Below are positions 55,350-64,000 of a DNA stretch of 64,000 bases, in pieces (position 1 is the stretch's first letter; every line of letters starts with the position of its first letter). The notes below the pieces were generated by a model. The model was not told the DNA's origin. It ran no database searches and saw nothing but the letters and a program-made list of their open reading frames with translations. Both the position numbers and the translations under genes were made by a program. Source of the DNA: Patiria pectinifera (Eukaryota; Echinodermata; Asteroidea; Valvatida; Asterinidae); the NCBI GenBank assembly GCA_029964075.1, contig CM057142.1, forward strand, positions 31,870,392-31,934,391, given 5' to 3'.

Positions 55350-57188
55350 GTCCAACTTTTATTTAGGAACTATCGAGGTTAGTGAAAATTTATCTTCTCC
55401 TCCCGTCACACAGAACCAAAAGAGGAAAAAGCGTCCCAATATTCTGCACTTTGAGCAACATGGTTTATGATATATCCGCCTGCATTTTAGACTTTATTTC
55501 GAAGACAGGTGGAGTCAGAAAATATTCATTCTTTTCTTTGACTTTGATCCTTGAATCGCATTTAAGTAAAAAAAAAAAAAGTAATGTTATCTGCAATAAG
55601 CATAATGTATTGCATTCTGTACATGAGGTTGTATTTTGCATTGTTGAATATTGTGCGATAAAATTCTGCAATTCTCTTTAATTAGCTAAAGAAAATTGGA
55701 ATATCGACAAGCACGAAATAATCATGTGTGTTTGTTGCCAACGAAATCGCGTCCATTTTAGCCTACATTGAGTTAGTCTTTTTCATTGCTGAATAACCTA
55801 TTGTACGTTGAAATTCTATTCCTGTAGGCGAAAGCCCTTTTGATTTGGAGTTATTAGCATGTGAATACCTGCCAATTTGTTTGTCAAAATCATACATGCA
55901 CATGCCTTTTTGTGCATTGCGCATTTCACGCATTGTGGCAAAAGCTAGCTCGTGGTGCGAGTCTGCACGTGAGCCGCTTGTGGCCGGTGCATTGTGGGCG
56001 TGGTAATATATTCCAGTGATTCTTATTGGTTGAAAAGTTGAAATGCCACGCGCGCGGTATGCGGCCAGGTGCACTGTTTTTGCTACACTTTCAAAGACAT
56101 TCCAGCAAGGCAGGGGCTTAAAGGGATTTACTCAAAAGTTGGAGTAAACATGTTTAGATTTTCGTTGGAGGGTTCCTTGGAATTTGGATTGCCTTTTTGT
56201 TATGATTGTATTAAAATTGCAGCTTTAAAACTTACCACAACAAATAGTTTCGAACTTTTATGTAATTATTTAAAGATGAAATGAAAAACCTGAACACCAT
56301 AGGAGTCAATAAAAGAACCAACGGATTTTATCACAAACCTGAATTTATTTAATGTAAGCACACTATTTTGAGTATTATTGGGCGGCATTCCAATGGACCA
56401 AAATCAACTTTTTTTTGACAATGTATCCACGGATCTCAAATTTGTATAAATTGCTCAAAATAATTAACTTTACACAATTAGCTTCAAGGTAACTTGTATA
56501 TTGTAAATACTACTATAAGTTCAAGAGGACAGCAGAAGAAAAATATTGAGAGCTGAATTATTATGATTATGATTGTATAAATAGAGATGTTATAACAGAT
56601 AGTCGACGGAATTATTTGAAACTCAAATGAATTGGAGAAGACCTGCTGTTGCGATCGAGACCAGCGAAATTCGACGTTTGGAAGAAGGCAAATAAGGCAA
56701 AGTTATGATTGTATTAAATGAATGCTTACGGTTCAGGTTAAGGCGTAGAATTAAGGCGGGGTAGGTTGGGGTATAGGCACATGACGCGCGTAGGCAGCCG
56801 AGCACACCAGCAGCAGCGTAAGGGAGCTTGACCCGGCACAGCCATGGTGTAAAAATGAACTTACAAAAATATTTTAACAAAACAATTTAAAAATTACCTT
56901 TTCAGGGCACAGTGAAAATCGTCGGGCAAATCGGAGCTTGATCCTTAAAAAAAAAATTAACAGTAGTCAATTAAACTAATCTGCATCGAGGTAGTGCATT
57001 GTAATGGAAAAATACAATGTTATCAATATTAGGAAATTTCTTTTTAATATCAATGTTGGTTTTTGAAATAAGTAGACACACGTTACTGAGCTCTAAGCTC
57101 ACATGGGTTGATGAGCATCCGTCATTTAAAAAAAAAAAAATAGGAGGACATCGTTGGGGTAGTTTTCGCGATGTTATAATTGTATGTA
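55350..57188. other. Intergenic stretch, no gene seen
   Basis: Mostly AT-rich. A GC-richer patch at 55940-56060 and 56750-56830 shows no coding pattern. Confidence 0.5.
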
Positions 57189-57448
57189 TGATATCGTCTT
57201 CCCGAGAAAGTGTTCTTGGTGATATCTTGTAGGTGAGATACCGTCTTCCCGAGAAAAAAAATATTTCCCGGGTTGATATCTTGTAAATAAGACATCGTCT
57301 TCCCGAGATAATGTCATCATGGGTAGGTGATATCTTGTTTGTAGGGTGAGATGTTGTCTTCTCGAGAAAATGCAATATTTCTCGGGTTGACGGTATCTTG
57401 TAGGATATCGTCTTCCTGAGAAGATTATTCACTTGTTAATGATATCTT
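57189..57448 (+). repeat. GTCTTCCCGAGA tandem repeat, five units of 50-59 bp
   Basis: Units start at about 57189, 57239, 57291, 57350 and 57404. Each has GA.ATCGTCTTCCCGAGA, then often TTTC.CGGGTTGA, then GATATCTTGT. Minus-strand open frames are repeat-borne. Confidence 0.85.
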
Positions 57449-58079
57449 AATTTTCATATTTTCCGATACCAAATCAGTTAATTATTTCATTAAAACGGAT
57501 GTCTACCTTCCGTGATAAAAAAAGAAGAAGATTTTATCAACTCATAGCTACTACGGAGCTCTTTAAAATATAATTATTGTAAAAAAAATAAGTCTTTTAC
57601 TGAATCAAAATCATTAAAACAGCTTTTTTTAACTGGAAAATAAAATGAAAATGTATGTCCGAAGTTTTAAATCTTAAGTTCAGAAAAACTCGATGAGGGT
57701 TCTTGTTTTGAGGGATACCAATGAATAAAAAATTAACGCAAAGCTATATATGTAGCCAAATAAAATATAAAAATTAAAGTGCATAAAGAGCAGGTGGTAA
57801 TAAAATAATAATACATCAATAAATAAAAATTAGGAAGCTTTAGCGTGCTGCAAAAAGCGAGCAAATAGCAGCTTGCAAGACAATTAGGAACTTTGGGCAT
57901 CGGGGAGGGAACGAACGTATTTAATTTATACCAACGTAATCCTGACAATGCCTTTGTGCATTGGCAATAATAACTAATAATTTTATATTAGTCCAGCGGA
58001 TATGTGACAAAATATCGATGAATTGTGCACTTTCGCATAAAAGCGTGAAACTTGGCACAGATGTTTATATTCATGCGGG

Positions 58080-59100
58080 AAAATGTTTTAGATGTGGAGC
58101 CATCGCAAATTTACCCTTTTAGGGGCGTGGCATCCATTTAAAAAAAGGGGGGCGGGACTTGTCGTGCCCGCAGTGAAAATAGTTTTTCCCACTTGTTACA
58201 AAAGCAGGAAACTTCACAAAGACATAATCATATAGATTATTAGTGTTTTCCAGATTCGGAGCCACCACAAAAGTACCCTTTTGGGGGCGTGGCAGCCATT
58301 AAAAGAAAAGGGGGGGGGGTAATTATTATGCCCACTTTGGAAAACATTGTGCCCATATTTCATGAACGAATATACGTCCCACAGACGTTTATATTCATGA
58401 GAAATAAAATTCCAGATGTGGAGCCATCTCGAACACCCCCTTTTAGGGGCGTGGCAACCATATAAGAAAAAAAGGGGGCGGGGTTTTCATTATGCCCACC
58501 TTGGAAATATTGTTCCCACACTCATAGAGAAATGGAACTTTCCACAGACATTGTCATTCATGAGAAAAACAATTCCAGATGTGGAGCCGTCGCGAACACA
58601 CCCTTTTAGGGGCGTGGCAGCCATATTGAAAAAAAAGGAGGCGGGGTTCATTATGCCCAATATGGAAAAAAATGTGCCCACATCTCATAAACGAATGAAG
58701 CTAATTCCCACAGACATTAATATTCACGAGAAAAAAAAATACACGTGAAGCCATCGTAAACACACCCTTTTAGGGGCGTGGCAGCCATAGTAAAATGGGG
58801 GGGGGTAGTCATGATGCCCCTATAAAAGAAAGTCATGCCTACCTTTCATTAATGGATTAAACTCCACATAGACAATATATTCATGAAAATCTTCTTTCTT
58901 TCTTTTTAATTTGAAGCCATCACAAACTTATCCTTTTAGATGCATGGCATCTATTTAAAAAAAAAATGGGGGGGGGGTGCTACTAATCATTTGCCCACCA
59001 TCGAACTTTCATAAATGACTAAACTTCACACAAACTTGGTGCAGGATAATAAATTCATATGTAGAGCCACAGCAAACTCATCCTTTTAGAGGTATGAGGG
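58080..59100 (+). repeat. Left arm of large inverted duplication, ~160-bp units
   Basis: Seven units with GGAGCCATC..AACACACCC, CTTTTAGGGGCGTGGCAGCC, a run of A and G, ATTATGCCCAC and a TTCATGAGAAA block. Units are at about 58097, 58259, 58417, 58577, 58745, 58912 and 59060. They grow more diverged toward the right. Confidence 0.9.
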
Positions 59101-59989
59101 GCCTACTCACTGTGCCACAATTACAATTTTTATATTTTGTTGTTGATTTCTTATAATGTTGATTGGCCCATAACCTATATTATTTGGTAATACAATGACT
59201 TACACCAAAGAGCATGGGTAAGTACCGGTTGTCTAACCCGTGTTATAGGGTTCAATGTGTGTACTTGCACCTATGTTATCATGCACACCTAAATTCCAGA
59301 GTGATTTCATAATTACAAATACACAGCACACAATGGCAGCCCTAAACTCTAACATTTAACATTTAAAGGCCATGGAAATCCTTTTTTTACGGGGGGGGGG
59401 GTGTAAAATCCCCTACCCCCTACCCGTTGCGCCGCATTGACGGCAGATTGGGTAACAACACGATGTACTCGCCTTACAAAGTGGTGGTCACGTCCACTAT
59501 GACTTCACATTCAATGAATCTGTGTACTTCCACCACACAACACCTCTGTTCTCTTAAAAATGGTATATCAAGCTCTGATGTTAGGTTGTTTTTTTACCCC
59601 GACCAAATCCATTAAAAGATTTTATACTTTATACAGGTGCGACACTGCATATGCCTTTTGGTCGGTCAGAAAAAAAGGCAGGGGAAACAATGTATTTGAA
59701 GAAGTAACACTAGTCTTTCCAGGACTAACTGAGGTACCCCAGTTTATACCCCAATTCAGATATTGCTGCAGTTGAAAGGTAAACAATAATTCTACAGATG
59801 ACGGAACCAGTAACTGGGTTGATATAGATGAGGCAAGAATGCATAGTGTAAGAAAACAAAGGGTTTGCCAACAGTAACTTCCAACTATAAAGGCGGCCCT
59901 ACTCCAACACATTGAACAGCTATCTGAGGTGGATTTTATTATATGAAACGCGGTCAAAAGTTTCCACGTTGTGCATATCGAGTACCCCC
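59101..59989. other. Spacer of the inverted duplication
   Basis: About 890 bp with no unit copies. It holds a G-run near 59390 and short open frames on both strands without family resemblance. No transposase was recognised. Confidence 0.5.
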
Positions 59990-60712
59990 CCATTTTAAAA
60001 ATGGATGCCGCGCCTCTAAAAGGATAAGTTTGTGATGGCTTCACATTAAAAAAAAAAGAAGATTTTTATGAATATATTGTCCGAGTGGAATTTAATCCAT
60101 TTATGAAAGGTAGGCATGACTTTCTTTTATAGGGGCATCATGACTACCCCCCCCCATTTTATTATGGCTGCCACGCCCCTAAAAGGGTGAGCATACGATG
60201 GCTCCACGTGTGATTTTTTTTCTCGTGAGTATTAATGTCTGTGGGAATTAGCTTCATTCGTTTATGAGATGTGGGCACATTTTTCCCATGGTGGGTAAAA
60301 TGAGAACCTCGCCCCCCTTTTTTCAATATGGCTGCCACGCCCCTAATAGGGTGTGTTCGCGATGGCTCCACATCTGGATTTTTTTTCTCATGAATGTCAA
60401 TGTTTGTGGAAAGTTCCATTTCTCCATGAGTGTGGGAACAATATTTCCAGGGTGGGCATAATGAAAACCCCGCCCCCTTTTTTTTCTTATATGGTTGCCA
60501 CGCCCCTAAAAGGGTGTGTTCGAGATGGCTCCACATCTGGAAAAAAATTTCTCATGAATGTCAATGTCTGTGGAAAGTTCCATTTCTCTATGAGTGTGGG
60601 AACAATATTTCCAGGGTGGGCAAAATGAAAACCCCGCCCCCTTTTTTTCTTATATGGTTGCCACGCCCCTAAAAGGGGGTGTTCGAGATGGCTCCACATC
60701 TCGAACACCCCC
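59990..60712 (-). repeat. Right arm of large inverted duplication, ~160-bp units
   Basis: Five units in reverse orientation at about 59998, 60162, 60328, 60493 and 60655. Unit order mirrors the left arm: the unit nearest the spacer matches 58912, and the next ones match 58745, 58577 and 58417. The arm ends in a 19-bp hairpin around GTTCGAGATGG. Confidence 0.9.
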
Positions 60713-60783
60713 TGAGCTGTAGTAGGGTCGATGTTTGTACGGAATATTTTTTTTCCGTTTGTAACAATTCGTGTTAGATATTT

Positions 60784-61620
60784 AGGGCCATGTGTACGAT
60801 TCAAACTTTTTGAAATTCTAGTTGCGTCTATCATGCATTTTCTCGTCGTTCCATATTGATTGTCATTGTGAAAAAAATCCTAGGGCCATGTGTACAAAAC
60901 TGTCATCGCCGTTTTGAAGATATTTCTGCCAAACCCAATTTTTCTTGCGTTATCTTCTGTACTTATGTGACAGATTATTTACAGGATTCCAGGGCCATGT
61001 GAACATGTCTTACTTTGTTTTTGTAAAAAAAATCTTTCCAATTTATTATGCGAAATTATTTAGGGCCATGTGAAATAGTGTAGAGATTTTCTATTCCTCC
61101 GTTCTGTAGAAATTTCTGCAATTTTCTTGAAAGCTGCTTGTGCATTCATCCCGTCTTGAGTGCGAATCATCGTGTAATATACTCTAGGGTCATGTGTTAA
61201 GTATCCATAGCTATTTTGAAGCTATTAACAAAAGCTCAAATGTTGGATCTAAGTTTTCTTGTATACTCTATATATTCCTCACCTGTTGTAACTTCACCGT
61301 GGTTAATGGAGTGAAATACTCTATAGGTCCATGTTTAAGAATCTACTTTATTTGTCCATGTGACAAAAAAATCTTGGAGATCTATTGTTTAAAAAAGCTC
61401 TACATGTATAGGGCCATGTGCAGATCTTACAGATTCATTGAAACATGTAGCGGTCGTGAAACGTAATCAGAATGATGGTTTCAACGATTCCACGATTATT
61501 TTGTGACATGATCCTTGTCGAAATGTGTCTTATGGACATGAAGAATTGTTTGTGATTTGTTCTTCCATAATATCCGATTCGCAAAGATCGATAATTGCCT
61601 TTTGTGTTAGGGCCATTGTG
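60784..61620 (+). repeat. Periodic AGGGCCATGTG boxes
   Basis: The box or a close variant occurs at 60784, 60882, 60991, 61062, 61186, 61325, 61410 and 61609. Spacing is 70-200 bp and the linkers barely resemble each other apart from TTTCTGC and TTTGAA-like pieces. Confidence 0.85.
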
Positions 61621-61639
61621 TCAATTTTGTTTATTGTAA

Positions 61640-62460
61640 ATCAGGTGTAATGACACCTGTAGCGTCGGATACATCTTGTAATCGCTCTGTTAAGTGTATA
61701 GTCTGCATTTACATGATGAAACAATGTGCATTAAATAATTTAACAACCACAACACCAGTGGAGGATTTGATCGATGGTACATTTGAATTCTGATAAGTCC
61801 GATCACAGCTGGTCGGCAATGTGAATGTTGTTTCCCTTTGAACCGCGTTGCACGTCAGTGGATGCGCGTTGCTTTGCGCAAACGGGAATATCATCTTCGC
61901 GACCAGTAGGCCAAATTATCTATTTCGAATAAACTAAGCTTTCATTCTCAACGGTTGAATCCATTACAGTGGGCAGGTAAGGGCCACTAATTAGATTATT
62001 TTCACTGTCTGTATGTAAGATACTTTGCATCCAATTAGGCTTAGAGATCTAAGGGACCGTGACCATTCAGCCCCGGTATGAAAAGGGCCCCCCGGTAAGC
62101 TCGTCCCCTCCCAAGAGGTCCTTTCGTATCGTCCCAGCTGCCGGCTTAGGAGCTTGTCCGGTTGCTAATCAGGAACTCCTCTATCCTGGGATCTATTGTT
62201 TGCAAGTATTGACACATGTAATATATCCCAGAAGAAATTACCTGCTTGTGGTTTTCATCTCTCAGCGCGAAACAATAGAACACTTTCGTCGGCACGGATC
62301 AAATTCCCGCCATGCGTTTTCGCGCTCAATGGGACCGTAAATTACCAAGGCGTTTGGAAGGATTTTATCTTTAATCCGGTAAGTCTTCTATTGTTCTGCT
62401 CATATTTCGACATATTTTCGACATATATGTTTCGACATATTTTTTAGGAATTTATATGAT
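61640..62460. other. Intergenic stretch, no firm gene
   Basis: The GC content rises at 61840-62340. A donor-like CCG|gtaagt lies at 62379 after an open stretch on the plus strand, but no start, family or partner exon was found. Confidence 0.35.
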
Positions 62461-62535
62461 AATTTTTTTTGGGGGGGGGGGGACAGAGCTGGGAGGGGGG
62501 TTTGACCCCCCCCCTCTGGATCCGCGCCTGTCAAG
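62461..62535. mobile_element. Fragment of hAT-type MITE end
   Basis: A G-run and C-run followed by TCTGGATCCGCGCCTG closely resemble the right end of the element at 33575-33899. The left end was not found. Confidence 0.55.
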
Positions 62536-62687
62536 GCAGGAACACGAATTTTAAAAACACTCGACTGAGTTTTACAATAGCTAGCTCCTGAAAGTTCCCA
62601 TAAGTTTCTCTTAAAAAGTCGCCACATTTTACTAATCCGAGGGATGTGTAAAGACACCATCCCATTCAAAATCCTTCCGAAAACCTA

Positions 62688-62906
62688 CTGGATAAATTTA
62701 AAAAGCTGTGTATGTCAACTTATTTAATCAATAGGTTTAAGTCCTACCTAAGTGGTCGTAGTCAGTCTGTGAATATCGAGGGCAACATGTCAAAGGTACT
62801 GCCACTAAAAACGTTGGTGTTCCGCAGGCTAGGGGACGATCATATGTCCACTTTTTTCATTATTTATTCTAGTGATCTACCATCTTGTATCCCTTGTACA
62901 ACGTAT
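62688..62906 (+). pseudogene. LINE reverse-transcriptase fragment, frameshifted
   Basis: The reading RFKSYLSGRSQSVNIEG and then FIIYSSDLPSCI corresponds to the WFKSYLxxRxQ...GVPQGSxLGPLLFxIYxxDLP block of non-LTR reverse transcriptases. Between the two pieces the GVPQG motif is broken by a frameshift and substitutions near 62817-62835. The catalytic part is missing, so this is a dead remnant of a LINE. Confidence 0.8.
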
Positions 62907-64000
62907 TAGTCATCGCTGATATTTCTGTCAATATCACACTATGCACTAGTTCAAAAATGCGCTGATCTACGGAGTTATAAACTTGGTTGCCATGCACGGA
63001 AATTTGGAGCCGGATCGGGAATTTCCCCGTGTTTTTTCCCAATGAGTTTTCGCGGGGTTTTTGCCCATCCCGTAATCAGCAATTCGTGCCTTATACTGGA
63101 ATGTTTAACATGCATTTTTTACAAGCTTTATTTGAGTAAAAAAAATGGTAAAGAAGTCGTGTTTGTAAGTATTTGTCTGTTAATAAATAAATTAATAAAT
63201 AGATACACAGAGGATCGGAAAGGAAATCATCAGATTTTCCAATTTATTGGTTATGGGTTGTTATTTAAATCCCGCTAATGGGGGGGGGGGCATGATGTGA
63301 TGGGGGAAATTCATTTTTCGCCCGTTCCAAGTCCATTTTATAGTAGCTTCCAAATTATCAAATTATTCCTGGTATGTACATTTACACACTCGACATTTTA
63401 TTTTCTTCTCTTCATAATGCCACGATTTTATATAATGAATATTTGAAGAGTTTATTTTCAAAACGCGACATGTCCATTTGATCAAAGTAAAAAAAATTGA
63501 ACGGTTATGAAACTTTAACCCTAAACCTGCTGAATGCAACAGCATCCAGCTATACCATTTACCCGTTGGAGCCTGTTGGATTGCGCAGTAAACCCCTGGT
63601 ACAAAATAATGTACGTATTTCCTATGTTTCTGATTGCAATATGTTGTACTCAGCAGGCAACTGAAAACATTCAAAGTCGGCTTCTGTTGGGTACTGGTAA
63701 CGCCAAGTTGGACTCTAGCTGTTGCTTGGATCCACACAGAAATACTAAAAATAGTCTGGTTAACTTATTCGTTATGGGACTTGGGACTTGCGGCTTTGCC
63801 GACGTCGTTGAGCGTGATCGGCTGACTGATAAGGTTTACACACAAAACCACGAGCCAATGAGGTTTTGTATAGAAAGCTGGCCGACCACTTTTTGCGAGA
63901 AGTGTGCCGGTAATGTACATTGACTGATGTACGTACATTGCTTGACTGATTTCTTGATGCAAAAATCGCACGCAAGTGGAAGCATTTCAACCTCTTGAAG
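62907..64000. other. Intergenic stretch, no firm gene
   Basis: Open frames at 63534-63923 (plus) and 63363-63737 (minus) overlap on opposite strands. Neither resembles a known family or has splice support. A G-run lies near 63280. Confidence 0.4.

Noticed and set aside
58416..58748. 110-codon open frame and its mirror frames at 60162-60834
   Set aside because: The peptides repeat with the 160-bp unit of the inverted duplication and occur on both strands.
63534..63923. 129-codon plus-strand open frame
   Set aside because: No recognisable domain, no splice context, and an equally long frame on the opposite strand.

Overview
The window is nuclear DNA from an animal. It is AT-rich, has long introns with GT-AG splice sites, and carries many SINEs, miniature inverted-repeat transposons (MITEs), foldback elements and tandem arrays. 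Two complete multi-exon genes were rebuilt by chaining splice sites and checking phase. Deu-type SINEs and the general style of the repeats suggest an invertebrate deuterostome, most plausibly an echinoderm. That placement is an inference, not something read directly.

Left third (2.1-21.8 kb, minus strand): DPH6, diphthine--ammonia ligase, in 17 coding exons. The exons join without a break into 2088 nt, or 695 codons plus stop. The protein has an N-terminal ATP-pyrophosphatase domain (SGGKDS, GEGGEFETF) followed by two Rid/YjgF-like domains. This is the long form known from fungi; human DPH6 is short. Its introns hold MITEs, SINEs and palindromes. One MITE end overlaps the last bases of exon 2 and the splice donor.

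Middle (22-36.9 kb): an intergenic, accessory-looking region. It holds three related exon-like units on the minus strand (23.7-24.5 kb), a roughly 3-kb array of alternating 400-bp half-units (24.6-27.6 kb), an ACGTACGT-rich array (30.3 kb), a 62-bp tandem repeat (31.9 kb), a possible minus-strand first exon (32.4 kb), a tandem SINE cluster split by a hAT-type MITE with an 8-bp target duplication (33.2-34.0 kb), and further SINE and inverted-repeat elements.

Right-centre (37.3-50.1 kb, plus strand): GOLGA5 (golgin-84) in 12 coding exons totalling 2256 nt, or 751 codons plus stop. It has a low-complexity N-terminus, a long coiled coil and a C-terminal membrane anchor. A possible long 3' UTR ends near 52.8 kb and contains an array of small hairpins (51.2-51.5 kb).

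Right end (52.8-64 kb): no convincing protein gene. It holds foldback elements, a promoter-like block with CCAAT, CRE-like and TATA elements (54.4-54.5 kb), short tandem arrays, a large inverted duplication built of 160-bp units (58.1-60.7 kb), a series of AGGGCCATGTG boxes (60.8-61.6 kb), and a broken LINE reverse-transcriptase fragment (62.7 kb).

The two genes are divergently arranged about 15 kb apart and act in unrelated pathways: translation-factor modification and Golgi tethering. Nothing suggests that they are functionally linked.
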